Positions 17,375 through 25,469 of a DNA stretch of 33,423 nt are shown here, one piece after another; the first letter of the stretch is position 1; every line of letters begins with the position of its first letter. The stretch is taken from positions 1 to 33,423 of the forward strand of contig CAUJGS010000069.1 in NCBI GenBank assembly GCA_963170185.1, written 5' to 3'. The notes beneath the pieces were generated by a model. The model was given only the letters and a program-made list of their open reading frames with translations, was not told where the DNA came from and searched no databases. The translations under genes were made by a program, and so were the position numbers. This DNA comes from Bdellovibrionota bacterium (lineage in GTDB: Bacteria > Bdellovibrionota > Bdellovibrionia > Bdellovibrionales > JAMPXM01).

Positions 17375-18268
17375 CTATTTCGCTGTGCTGTCGCCCTTGG
17401 CGGGTTTCGCCGCTGGCGCAGCCGCCGCAGCTTGTGGGGCAGGAAAAAACTGTACGCATTTACTCGCGACATCGGAGAGAGCCGCGCGGTAGGTTCCGTC
17501 TGTTTCCGAAGCTTTCAGAGAAAAAAGATCGAGGGATTTCACTTGAGTGTGTGGCTCCGGTGTAACCTCTTGCCCTTTTTGTTTGCCGTTTGCAAAAGAA
17601 GCGATGAGATCACCAAGGGCGTCGGCCGCTCCTTTTTTGGCAGCAGGCGCCGCTTCCGGAACTGGAAATGCGTCTTTTGCAAAAGACGAGTGTAGTTTGC
17701 GCACATTCGAATCGTGAGTGGACTTATATTCTTTAAGCGCGTTGCGCAGGTTCGCGGGAATAGGTTTCATGCGATAGAACGTGTCGCAAGTTTGCGCCTT
17801 CTCGGCGAATTCGTTCAGTGTTTTCGCGTTTGATTGCGAGCGAAGCAGTTCGCACACTTCGCGCGTCAGTGTGACCGCGGAACCGTGGTACGAATAGGTG
17901 TGCGAAGCGACGTCTTGTTTTTTGAAGACGGTGAGTGCGCCGAGGTTTTTCTTTTCCTTATTTTTGCGCCACGTAAGGACCTCTTCTGATTCATCGGCGA
18001 AAGCCGTGAACTGAATGGCCATCGAGTTGTCTTTGGAAACGACACGCTGGGTGGCTCCGTCGTCCGCCGAAACCGGTGGTGACCAATACTGCGGTACGAC
18101 GCCGAGGTTCAACTCTCCGTTGAACTTGGCGCCAGGGAACTCGGTCAGGGTCGCGTCGTAGACGGCGAACTGTCCGAGGCTTGGGGCCTTTTTTGCGTCA
18201 TCTGCAGCGGATACAAAAACCGGGAGGGTGAGAGCGGCAATTACTAGAGTTTCTTTAATAGCTTTCAT
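17375..18268 (-). CDS. Secreted protein of unknown function
   Basis: A 297-residue protein with a Sec-type signal peptide (MKAIKETLVIAALTLPVFVSA, likely cut near residues 20-22). The mature part starts with charged residues and contains a beta-rich region to about residue 130, a helical region with three cysteines (CELL, CDTFY and KCVQFF near the C terminus), and a low-complexity Ala/Pro/Lys tail. I recognise no enzyme motif. The ATG at 18268 is chosen for its AAGGAGA site and for the signal peptide; an upstream extension would run back into lon. It begins 34 bases after the lon stop on the same strand, so it may be read through from lon, perhaps as an envelope stress partner (inference). Confidence 0.7.
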   Translation of the reverse strand: MKAIKETLVIAALTLPVFVSAADDAKKAPSLGQFAVYDATLTEFPGAKFNGELNLGVVPQYWSPPVSADDGATQRVVSKDNSMAIQFTAFADESEEVLTWRKNKEKKNLGALTVFKKQDVASHTYSYHGSAVTLTREVCELLRSQSNAKTLNEFAEKAQTCDTFYRMKPIPANLRNALKEYKSTHDSNVRKLHSSFAKDAFPVPEAAPAAKKGAADALGDLIASFANGKQKGQEVTPEPHTQVKSLDLFSLKASETDGTYRAALSDVASKCVQFFPAPQAAAAAPAAKPAKGDSTAK

Positions 18269-18302
18269 CGTCTCATCTCTCCTTGTTGGCGCCCGGCTGT
18301 TC

Positions 18303-20741
18303 CTAGGCTGCCGAAGCGGCTGCTGTGTCTTTCGACTTCTTGCCGCCCTTTGTGCTATGGCGTTTTGTTTTGCCGGTCTTCTCGTCGAGAGCGGCATCCA
18401 GCGCCATCTGTAGAACTTCATCCAAGTGTTCGACGAAGATGAAGCTCAGTTGTTTGCGGAACTCTTCAGGGATGTCTTGAACGTCCTTCTGGTTTTGGAA
18501 GGGGATCAAGACAGTTTTCACGCCGTGGTTCAGAGCCGCGAGAGCTTTTTCGCGGATTCCGCCTACCGGCAGAACACGACCCGAGAGTGTAACCTCGCCA
18601 GTCATCGCGATGTCTGTGCGAACCGGCGTGTTTGTCATCAAGCTGATGAGCGCCGTTGCCATCGTGATACCTGCACTTGGTCCATCCTTAGGGATTGCTC
18701 CCGCTGGGATGTGTACGTGAACCGTGTGGTTCTCGCACCAGTCTGGATCGATTCCGAGTTCGTCTGCGTGTGCACGAGCGTAGCTCAGTGCCGCCTGCGC
18801 CGACTCCTTCATCACGTCGCCCATTTGGCCCGTGAGAACAAGTCCACCTTTGCCCTTCATCTTCAGGGCTTCGATGTGAAGAACTTCGCCGCCTGCTTGT
18901 GTCCAAGCGAGACCTGTTACGATACCCACTTGTGAGTCTTCCATCTTCTCGTCGCGGATGAAACGCGCCGGTCCGAGGAGTTCAGCGATTTTCTCTGGTG
19001 TGCAGACGACCTTTTCTTTATGGCCGAGTACGACACCTTTAGCGACCTTACGGCAGACCGAACCGACTTCACGCTCGAGGTTACGAAGACCTGCTTCGCG
19101 AGTGTAGGCTCCGATGAGGTAGCGGATACCGTCATCTGTGAACTCGATGTTCTCAGAAGTGACGCCGTTTGCTTCCATCTGACGGTCGATCAAGTGTTTC
19201 TTCGTGATCAAGAGTTTATCGTTCTCTGTGTAACCAGAGATCTGGATCAACTCCATACGGTCGCGAAGAGCCGGTGGAATATTTTCGAGTACGTTCGCGG
19301 TCGCGATGAACAGCGCGTTCGAAAGATCGAAGTCGACGTTCAAGTAGTGATCGCGGAACGCGTGGTTCTGTTCGGGATCGAGAACCTCGAGCATCGCTGC
19401 CGAGGGGTCTCCGCGGTAGTCGCTACCAAGTTTGTCGATCTCGTCGAGAACGATAACTGGGTTCTTCGTCTTAACTTGTTTAAGAGCTTGAACGATCTTC
19501 CCTGGCATCGCGCCGACGTATGTGCGGCGGTGACCACGGATTTCGGCTTCGTCCTTCACGCCGCCAAGAGCGACGCGGAAGTACTCGCGACCCATCGATC
19601 TTGCGATCGAGCGACCGAGCGAAGTTTTACCTACGCCGGGCGGTCCACAGAAGCAGAGGATTGGCCCTTTGCGTGAATCCGTTTTGAGTTTGCGAACAGC
19701 CAAGAACTCGAGGATACGATCTTTCGCTTTCGCGAGTTCGTAGTGATCTTCGTCGAGAATGATCTTCGCGCGATCGAGATCGAGGTTGTCCTCCGTCGAC
19801 TTCGACCAAGGAAGGTCGATTAGCCAATCGAGGTACGTACGAAGCATAGAGGCTTCGCTTGCATCCGGGTGCATACGCTCGAGGCGGCCCAGTTGTTTCA
19901 TCGCTTCATTGTGCACGGTCTCGGGCATTCCTGCCTTGACCAGCTTTTCGCGAAGTTCTTCCATCTCTTCGCCCTTCTGATCTTGTTCACCAAGCTCAGA
20001 CTTGATAGCGCGCATCTGCTCGCGCAAGAAATACTCGCGCTGGCTCTTCGACATCTCGTCTTTTGCTGTAGAACGGATCTTCTGTTGCATCGACAGAACT
20101 TCGAGTTCCGCCGTGAGAATTTCGTTTACAAGCTTAAGTCGCTCGACGGAATCAGTCGACTCGAGCACACGTTGTGCGTCCGAGACCTTGAGTCCGAGAT
20201 TCGATGCGATGAGATCCGCAAGACGACCCGGTTCCGTGACGTCATCGAGAATCAAGAGAATGTCTGGTGAGAGTGAGCGACCGAGAGCAATAATCTTCTC
20301 GAGTTGTTCGCGAGCTGTGCGCATCAGCGCTTCATGCTCGATAGGAAGTTCTTTTACTTCCTTCGCGTCGACGGATTCCGAGATTTTCTCGACCGCGACT
20401 TCGAAGTTTGGAGACGACTTCACATAACGTGTGATGCGTCCCTTTGCTTCGCCTTGAATAAGGATTTTTACTCGACCGTCCGCAAGCTTTCGCATGCGCA
20501 TGATACGAGCGATTGTTCCAACCTGATAGATCGTGTCTTCAGTTGGATTCTCTTCCGTGATCTCGCGTTGTGACGCGAGGAAGATGAGTCGGTTTTTGCC
20601 GAGCGCCTCTTCTACCGAACGAATCGATGCTTCTCGTCCAACGAAGAGAGGCAAAATCATGTAGGGGAATACCACGATGTCTCTCACTGGGAGCATCGGA
20701 AGTGATTCCGGAATCTCTAGTACTTTATCGTCAAAACCCAT
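18303..20741 (-). CDS. lon: ATP-dependent protease Lon
   Basis: An 812-residue cytosolic AAA+ serine protease that degrades misfolded and regulatory proteins. The N-terminal substrate-binding domain begins with LPMLPVRDIVVFPYM. The Walker A motif is GPPGVGKTSLGRSIA and Walker B is VIVLDEIDKLG. The C-terminal protease domain has the catalytic serine in PKDGPSAGITMATAL and the paired lysine in GGIREKALAALNHG. The tail is Lys/Ser/Ala rich. The ATG at 20741 has a GGAGG site four bases before it and starts exactly at the conserved domain; a longer in-frame start at 20843 is not needed. Length matches bacterial LonA. It is preceded by two terminator-like hairpins, which isolate it from the dksA-type gene. 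Confidence 0.97.
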   Translation of the reverse strand: MGFDDKVLEIPESLPMLPVRDIVVFPYMILPLFVGREASIRSVEEALGKNRLIFLASQREITEENPTEDTIYQVGTIARIMRMRKLADGRVKILIQGEAKGRITRYVKSSPNFEVAVEKISESVDAKEVKELPIEHEALMRTAREQLEKIIALGRSLSPDILLILDDVTEPGRLADLIASNLGLKVSDAQRVLESTDSVERLKLVNEILTAELEVLSMQQKIRSTAKDEMSKSQREYFLREQMRAIKSELGEQDQKGEEMEELREKLVKAGMPETVHNEAMKQLGRLERMHPDASEASMLRTYLDWLIDLPWSKSTEDNLDLDRAKIILDEDHYELAKAKDRILEFLAVRKLKTDSRKGPILCFCGPPGVGKTSLGRSIARSMGREYFRVALGGVKDEAEIRGHRRTYVGAMPGKIVQALKQVKTKNPVIVLDEIDKLGSDYRGDPSAAMLEVLDPEQNHAFRDHYLNVDFDLSNALFIATANVLENIPPALRDRMELIQISGYTENDKLLITKKHLIDRQMEANGVTSENIEFTDDGIRYLIGAYTREAGLRNLEREVGSVCRKVAKGVVLGHKEKVVCTPEKIAELLGPARFIRDEKMEDSQVGIVTGLAWTQAGGEVLHIEALKMKGKGGLVLTGQMGDVMKESAQAALSYARAHADELGIDPDWCENHTVHVHIPAGAIPKDGPSAGITMATALISLMTNTPVRTDIAMTGEVTLSGRVLPVGGIREKALAALNHGVKTVLIPFQNQKDVQDIPEEFRKQLSFIFVEHLDEVLQMALDAALDEKTGKTKRHSTKGGKKSKDTAAASAA

Positions 20742-20906
20742 GCATCCTCCGCCATTGCGTGCAAGGCTCCATCTGCATAACTTTTCGGTCTCAATTTGAA
20801 CGGGCTTGAACATTCCAGACGAAATAAACGTGCATAGACCCAAAATCAGGCCATGTGGCTTGTTCTTAAGATGAAAATGACTAGGGTTTGATCGAGTCCA
20901 GTGGCG

Positions 20907-20944
20907 TAAAAACCCGGAAAACCGCCTCTAGAGCCGGTTTCGGG
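20907..20944 (-). terminator. Near-palindromic terminator-like hairpin upstream of lon
   Basis: Bases 20919-20940 form a 22-bp inverted repeat with ten of eleven pairs matched, centred on TCTAGA. It extends outward as CCCG (20913-20916) pairing with CGGG (20941-20944) with a two-base bulge. Read on the minus strand, the hairpin is followed at once by five T residues (20912-20908). That is the form of a Rho-independent terminator, here a second stop after the dksA-type gene. Because it lies about 170 bases before the lon start it could instead be an attenuator in a long lon leader, or an operator as duplex DNA. Confidence 0.6.
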
Positions 20945-20980
20945 CAGGACCACAGTCTGGAAGCGGGCAGCTATTCACAA

Positions 20981-21015
20981 AAAACAAAAGCCGCTTCCCC
21001 GAGAGGAGCGGCTTT
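20981..21015 (-). terminator. Rho-independent terminator of the dksA-type gene
   Basis: The stem AAAGCCGCT (20987-20995) pairs with AGCGGCTTT (21007-21015), with one or two more pairs toward an approximately seven-base loop. On the minus strand it is followed by TTTTGTTTTTTG. It begins 33 bases after the dksA-type stop codon, the expected place for its terminator. Confidence 0.8.
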
Positions 21016-21048
21016 CGATTCCGTGCAAATCAAAAACAAGAGATACCT

Positions 21049-21408
21049 TTAGGCGAAGATGCGCTCGGTTTGTTCTTGTTCTTCTTTGCAGGCGATGCAG
21101 AGAGTGGCGACAGGGCGTGCTTTGAGGCGCGCGATTCCGATCGGCTCTTCGCAGATTTCGCAAAGACCATATGAACCGTCGACGATGCGCTGGAGAGCGC
21201 GATCGATTTTCGGAAGCAACATGTGCGCGCGTTCTTGATCGCGAACAGCGCGTGTGAGATCGAGCTCTGAAGTGGCGCGATCGCCCTCGTCGCCGCGTTC
21301 ACCGACTGGTGCCAGTGTCTCGTGGCGGAAGCTTTGCATTTTGTTGATTAGTTCGGAACGTTGATCGAGCAGCATCGACTTGAACGAATTCAATTCGCGT
21401 GTACGCAT
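21049..21408 (-). CDS. DksA/TraR family RNA polymerase-binding regulator (four-Cys zinc finger)
   Basis: A 119-residue protein with an N-terminal coiled coil (roughly residues 5-75) whose turn carries the acidic stretch GDEGDRATSELD, and a C-terminal zinc finger with Cys83, Cys86, Cys104 and Cys107 (GLCEICEEPIG and TLCIACKEE). DksA-type proteins insert the coiled coil into the secondary channel of RNA polymerase and work with ppGpp to shift promoter choice. The ATG at 21408 has GGGAG seven bases upstream. It is shorter than E. coli DksA (151 residues), as in the small DksA/TraR group. A terminator follows. The next gene upstream on the same strand is a related protein without a complete finger. 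Confidence 0.88.
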   Translation of the reverse strand: MRTRELNSFKSMLLDQRSELINKMQSFRHETLAPVGERGDEGDRATSELDLTRAVRDQERAHMLLPKIDRALQRIVDGSYGLCEICEEPIGIARLKARPVATLCIACKEEQEQTERIFA

Positions 21409-21722
21409 AGAACACTCCCTCGCTTTACGATGCACATTAGTTGAGCATCAAATAACCAGCTGCGACCCCTCTCGCAACAGGTTGTGACAGCTTCTAAGGA
21501 GTCTGTAAGGCCTTGTCAAAAAAAAGAGGTTTGTTCTGCGTTATCCAATATGGATGCTTTCGGCTTGAGCATCTCCTTGTGGATATTAGCTATTTTCGAA
21601 TTTCTCTGACCGCGGGCGTCGCATCCTTGCTAGCCCTTGGCCCTGGAGTCGGAATCTCACGACCTCGTGTCGCGGACGGCTCCGACTGAATCTGTCACGA
21701 AATCTGTCATGAAATAAATCTG
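21409..21722. other. Intergenic region with dyads and short repeats between two DksA-family genes
   Basis: This 314-base gap has no gene that I can support. It holds the candidate promoter described separately; two dyads of the form GATGC-11 bases-GCATC (21429-21449 and 21553-21573), both ending in TTGAGCATC; a long imperfect hairpin with arms AGTCGGA (21647-21653) and TCCGACT (21681-21687) enclosing CACG/CGTG; and three copies of AATCTGTCA at 21689, 21701 and 21717, the last running into the stop codon of the upstream gene. The long hairpin is not followed by a T-run on either strand, so it is a poor terminator. Confidence 0.5.
21491..21519 (-). promoter_or_regulatory. Candidate sigma70-type promoter for the dksA-type gene
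   Basis: On the minus strand a perfect TTGACA (plus-strand bases 21514-21519) is followed after 17 bases by TAGAAG (21496-21491), a fair -10 with the first A and last bases only partly matching TATAAT. A T-run lies just upstream of the -35. The start codon is about 80 bases downstream. The -35 and spacing are good, the -10 is weak. Confidence 0.4.
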
Positions 21723-22112
21723 TCAGGTTCGAACAAAACGACGGCTCATAGCCTCTCGAATTTCGGCACCTTCAATGGACAGGCGGGTCCATGGAAGTGC
21801 GCGCAGGCGTTCAACCTCGATAAGCTCGTCGGTCTCTTCGCAGATCCCGTAGTTGCCGCGTTCGATACGAGCAAGAGCCCCTTCGATTTCCAGCAGGCGT
21901 GTTTTGGTTCGCTGCTGCTCGCTCAAGAAATCGTTCTCGGCGAGAAGTGCCATTGTCATATCACCTTCATCGCTTCCGCCACGATCTCGGCTTTCGAACT
22001 CGCGCATGGCTGCACGCGACCGGTTAAGAAGTTCCGCTTTCATTTCCACCAACCGTGTGCGGCACTCCCGAATGAATTGATCCGTCAGACCTTTTCTCGA
22101 AGCTTGTGACAT
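21723..22112 (-). CDS. DksA/TraR-type regulator with degenerate zinc finger
   Basis: A 129-residue protein alignable by eye with the neighbouring DksA-type protein: N-terminal coiled coil, acidic turn GGSDEGDMTMALLAEND, then IEGALARIERGNYGICEETDE, matching the position of the zinc finger. Of the four zinc ligands only the first is kept (Cys91); the others are replaced by Thr94, Ser112 and Gly115. The fold could still form, as in reduced-Cys DksA2-type proteins that do not need zinc. An excellent GAGGAGG ribosome site precedes the ATG, so it is well translated. It probably binds the RNA polymerase secondary channel, without zinc; whether it answers ppGpp cannot be told. Confidence 0.82.
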   Translation of the reverse strand: MSQASRKGLTDQFIRECRTRLVEMKAELLNRSRAAMREFESRDRGGSDEGDMTMALLAENDFLSEQQRTKTRLLEIEGALARIERGNYGICEETDELIEVERLRALPWTRLSIEGAEIREAMSRRFVRT

Positions 22113-22131
22113 GACTTCCTCCTCTCCCCAC

Positions 22132-22154
22132 CAAGGTCCTGCGAAGTGACCTTG
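22132..22154 (-). promoter_or_regulatory. Leader hairpin before the degenerate DksA-type gene
   Basis: CAAGGTC (22132-22138) can pair with GACCTTG (22148-22154) around a nine-base loop. It would lie in the 5' untranslated leader just upstream of the GAGGAGG ribosome site. It could shield or expose that site, or stabilise the transcript. It has no T-run. Confidence 0.35.
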
Positions 22155-22244
22155 CTGGCGAGTAAGACGAAGCGGGGCGAGAAATCGGTTAGAGTCCTAG
22201 CCTAAAATGAGCATCGCATTTTTTTATGGGCCTCTTAAGCGAGC

Positions 22245-22271
22245 TCCCACCTATCAAGTTTGAAGGTGGGA
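22245..22271 (-). terminator. Possible terminator hairpin after the LppC-like gene
   Basis: TCCCACCT (22245-22252) pairs perfectly with AGGTGGGA (22264-22271) around an 11-base loop, 28 bases past the stop of the LppC-like gene. There is no T-run after it on the minus strand, so it may act with Rho or only protect the 3' end of the message. The remainder of the 22113-22298 gap holds the leader of the degenerate DksA-type gene and a TGAGCATC motif at 22208-22215. Confidence 0.35.
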
Positions 22272-22298
22272 AAGCCTATGAAGTGACTGGGCTTTTCG

Positions 22299-24332
22299 CT
22301 ATTGAATGGCCGACTCAAGCGGGATCAATTTGCCCTCTTTTACGGTCATCACACTGATTGGGCGTTTGAGCTCGCGCGTGGGGCTCATATCGAGAGCGCC
22401 AAAAGCTCCAGGGAATCCCTTCACACTCGTCAACTTTTCCTGCAGTTCCGTACGTGTCGTAGCGCCGCCGGCAATCAGCTGTCTTAAGAGAAGTCCGGTA
22501 TCGTAAGCCTGCGCTTCGATCATGCCTGGCTCCTCGCCGTAGACTTCTTTGTATGCCTTAACGAAATCTGAAGCCGCAAATGAACGGTCTCCTGTGTAGA
22601 GGCCGTCCACGATGATGGCGTTCTCCACGAACTTTTGCCCACGCGAGACAAACGAGGCGTTGTTCCAAAGATTGGTTCCGAGGAGTCTCACGTTGTCGAC
22701 GTCGTTGTATGCAAGCATTGGAGCGATTTGACCAGCGGCACGCGCACTATCTGGAATAAAGAGAGCGTCGAAGTCGACGATGGGTGGAAGAATCTCTTCA
22801 GGAGTTGCTTGCCCCTGGCGAACAGAGCGACGCGGATTCTTTTCGAGATATTGACGATAGCGAATGCGGTATTCTTCCGAGCGATCTTCGACATAGTAAT
22901 TTCCCACCATGCGCTGAACGTGGCCGCGGAAGTCCGTTTCTTTAGGATCGTAAGGCTGAGCGGCGTTGACGGAGCCACCGCGAAGCTTAACGGCATCCCA
23001 GAAGAAGTTCGCAAATTCGGTCCCGTAGGGATCATTCGGAAAAAGGATCGCAAAGCGCTTAAGACCCAGGCGCTCGATGGCAACAAAGGCAAGATGTTCG
23101 GCCTGCATTTGGCTGGTCAAAGCGTTGCGGAAGATAAACTCGCCAGTTTCAGTAAGGCCGGCCTTTTGCCCAAGAACCACCGTGGGCATTCCAAATTCCT
23201 GAGCTTTGCTGGTTTCCGAACCCGCGGTGCGAGACAAAAGACCGCCGACCATGGCGACCGCGTTGTCTTCGACAACAAGACGTTCGACGGCGCGACGAGC
23301 GATATCGGGATTGCCTTCGCTGTCGATGACGGCGAGGCGAAAGCCCGAGGATTTTTTGTTGGGACTGTAAATACCGAGCCCAAGTTGAAGACCACGAAGC
23401 GCGCGGTAGCCGACGGCTTGCTGGCGTCCCGAAAGCGGAAGGATGGCGCCAACCGTTCGCGGGTTAACACGGCTACGCGCATCGATTTGCGCGATCAGTG
23501 CCGAAGCTCGCTCGGCGAGTTCTGTTCCGGGTGCGAGGCCGACGACGTCTTGGAAAGCCGATCGTGCCCGAGAGAGCTGTTTTTGTTCGGCGAGGCTTAA
23601 TCCGATCCGATATTTTGCCGTCGGCCGTAAAAAACCATAGCTGCTTCGGTCCGCGACCTCTGTCAGTTGTTCTTCGTTAAGTCGCGTATCCAAAAGGTCT
23701 TGGGCCGCGAGGCGATACTTTTCTTTTCTGCTGTTGTCCGTCGCCTGAGAATAGAGTTCGACGTAAAGTTCCAGCGCTTCCAACACGCGATTTTCCGATA
23801 GCAGTACTTCGCCTCGTAGTTCGCTGGCTTCGTACTTTTGAATAGGCGTAGCGCTGTCGGATCGCGAGATCGTGCGGGTCAGTTCAAGTGCTTCGCGGAA
23901 TTGATTGAATCGAACATGAATGCGTGCGGCGCGCAGCAGGGCTTCGGTTTCATAGGGCGTTTCCATTTCGCCGCGAGCAACCGCGAGGTAGCTTTGAAGG
24001 GCATCTTTCCAGAGCTGCTGCTTTTCGTAGATCTGAGCCGACATCATGTTCGCGTCATCCGCGAGATCAGACTCCGGCGCTGTGGTGATGACTTTTTTAA
24101 AGCGCGCAAGAGCCTTTTTGTTGTCGCCGGCTTCCATGGCGAGGCGGCCTTGCTTGAACTCTTGTTCAAGAGAGGGCGGCGCCTTTACCGGTTGACGTCG
24201 CTTCGGAGTGGTTTGGCAGGCGCTGATAAGAAGGATCGAGGCCAAAGCCGTCGCTAGAAGGCTAAGACGCGTCGTCTGGCGGACCACCTGCTCGGTCGCA
24301 TTTTTCGCCGTCTGAGTTGGAGTTTGGTTCAC
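22299..24332 (-). CDS. LppC/LpoA-like lipoprotein: TPR plus type 1 periplasmic-binding fold
   Basis: A 677-residue lipoprotein. After a hydrophobic signal, the lipobox LISAC gives lipidated Cys39. Residues 50-250 are TPR-like helices (for example EFKQGRLAMEAGDNKKALAR and the following repeats). From about residue 262 there is a periplasmic-binding-protein type 1 domain, starting VGAILPLSGRQQAVGYRALR and including AMVGGLLSRTAGSE and FAILFPNDPYGTEFA. TPR plus this fold is the layout of LpoA/LppC, the outer-membrane activators of penicillin-binding proteins; an amino-acid-sensing lipoprotein is the alternative. The start is GTG at 24332 with GGAGG six bases upstream. It follows the J-protein gene after 69 bases and is probably the last gene of that operon. 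Confidence 0.78.
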   Translation of the reverse strand: MNQTPTQTAKNATEQVVRQTTRLSLLATALASILLISACQTTPKRRQPVKAPPSLEQEFKQGRLAMEAGDNKKALARFKKVITTAPESDLADDANMMSAQIYEKQQLWKDALQSYLAVARGEMETPYETEALLRAARIHVRFNQFREALELTRTISRSDSATPIQKYEASELRGEVLLSENRVLEALELYVELYSQATDNSRKEKYRLAAQDLLDTRLNEEQLTEVADRSSYGFLRPTAKYRIGLSLAEQKQLSRARSAFQDVVGLAPGTELAERASALIAQIDARSRVNPRTVGAILPLSGRQQAVGYRALRGLQLGLGIYSPNKKSSGFRLAVIDSEGNPDIARRAVERLVVEDNAVAMVGGLLSRTAGSETSKAQEFGMPTVVLGQKAGLTETGEFIFRNALTSQMQAEHLAFVAIERLGLKRFAILFPNDPYGTEFANFFWDAVKLRGGSVNAAQPYDPKETDFRGHVQRMVGNYYVEDRSEEYRIRYRQYLEKNPRRSVRQGQATPEEILPPIVDFDALFIPDSARAAGQIAPMLAYNDVDNVRLLGTNLWNNASFVSRGQKFVENAIIVDGLYTGDRSFAASDFVKAYKEVYGEEPGMIEAQAYDTGLLLRQLIAGGATTRTELQEKLTSVKGFPGAFGALDMSPTRELKRPISVMTVKEGKLIPLESAIQ

Positions 24333-24401
24333 GAGCGCCTCCGTACGTTTTCAAGCACTTCTTTGGTTTCTCTCGTTAGAGTCTCTTAGGTTTTCTCCGT
24401 C

Positions 24402-25451
24402 TTACTTTTTACGTAGTCGCTCGACCTTCTCTTGGAAGGATTTGACCATTGGCCCCGGACGCACGCTTGCGGCAAAACGTTTCAGCAGTTCCTTTTGATC
24501 ATCGGTGAGGTCTCGCGGCACGTCGATCAGAACCTTCACCAACATGTCTCCTGATGCGGCGCCGCCTTGGCCGACAGTCGGGAAGCCTTTGCCCTTGAGG
24601 CGGAAAATTTGGCCGGAAGGTGTTCCGGGTGGAATCTTCAAGGAGGCTTTGCCGGTGAGAGTCGGAATTTCGGCGATGGTCCCGTTTACGGCGTCGAAAA
24701 ATCCAAGCGGTAGCTCGAGATGAACATCGTTTTCCACGCGGCGGAAAATAGAATGCTCAGCGACGCTGACAATGACGTAGAGATCGCCAAACTGATTTCC
24801 GGTTGGAGGAGCGTCGCCTTCGGCCCGCAGCTTAAGGCGCTGGCCTGACTTCACGCCAGACGGGATCGTGATCGCAAGGCGAGCGGTTTCTTCTCGGCCG
24901 CCGCGTTGGCGAACAAAGCTGATGGTCTTTTCGCATCCCGTGGCGGCTTCTTCGAATGTGATGGTCAGCGTGTAGCGGAGGTCGGCGCCGCGCGTGCGTG
25001 TACCACCGCGTGGGCCGTCTTGCGGTCCGCCTGGACGTGCGCCTTTTTGACGAACGTCGCGAAAGGCGTCGCCAAAGATGTCGCCGAAAATATCTTGAAA
25101 CGATTCAGGTCCGGAAGAGCCAAATCCACTAAAGGTTTGATCCTCGAAACCGCCGCCGTAGGCGCCACCGCCAAACGGCCCGGCGCCGCCGCCAAAGGGT
25201 CCGCCGGCTCCGGCACCGGCGAAAGCCGCAAAGCCATGACCGAACTGGTCGTACTGTTTGCGCTTCTCGGGATCGGAAAGCACGTCGTTGGCTTCAGAAA
25301 TTTCTTTGAACTTCTCCTCGGCCTTTTTATCGCCGGGATTTTTGTCGGGGTGAAACTGAAGCGCTAACTTTCGAAAAGCTTTCTTGATCTCGTCCGGTGT
25401 CGAGTTGCGACGAACACCGAGTACCTCGTAGTAGTCGCGTTTATTGGACAC
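24402..25451 (-). CDS. Class B J-protein (DnaJ/CbpA-like, no zinc finger)
   Basis: A 349-residue Hsp40 co-chaperone. The J domain spans residues 1-72 with the DnaK-activating His34-Pro35-Asp36 ([10 protein letters not shown]). A long Gly/Phe-rich region (residues 75-150) follows, then the two C-terminal beta domains typical of CbpA ([16 protein letters not shown] and [20 protein letters not shown]) and a C-terminal helical end. The protein has one cysteine in total, so the four CxxCxGxG zinc repeats of true DnaJ are absent. The start is GTG at 25451 with GAGGT upstream. It sits 18 bases after grpE, the place one expects dnaK or dnaJ; a separate class A DnaJ may exist elsewhere in the genome. 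Confidence 0.9.
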   Translation of the reverse strand: MSNKRDYYEVLGVRRNSTPDEIKKAFRKLALQFHPDKNPGDKKAEEKFKEISEANDVLSDPEKRKQYDQFGHGFAAFAGAGAGGPFGGGAGPFGGGAYGGGFEDQTFSGFGSSGPESFQDIFGDIFGDAFRDVRQKGARPGGPQDGPRGGTRTRGADLRYTLTITFEEAATGCEKTISFVRQRGGREETARLAITIPSGVKSGQRLKLRAEGDAPPTGNQFGDLYVIVSVAEHSIFRRVENDVHLELPLGFFDAVNGTIAEIPTLTGKASLKIPPGTPSGQIFRLKGKGFPTVGQGGAASGDMLVKVLIDVPRDLTDDQKELLKRFAASVRPGPMVKSFQEKVERLRKK

Positions 25452-25469
25452 GGGTTACCTCAATCTATT

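Noticed and set aside
19020-19676. A 218-codon plus-strand frame inside lon
   Set aside because: Lon is unambiguous on the minus strand; this is a shadow.
21600-21700. Structured GC-rich stretch considered as a tRNA or small RNA gene
   Set aside because: It folds as a hairpin (AGTCGGA/TCCGACT) but lacks a T-loop GGTTCGA-type sequence, a cloverleaf and a clear promoter or terminator.
22635-23600. A 321-codon plus-strand frame inside the LppC-like gene
   Set aside because: Antisense shadow; the minus-strand lipoprotein has a lipobox and a recognisable binding fold.
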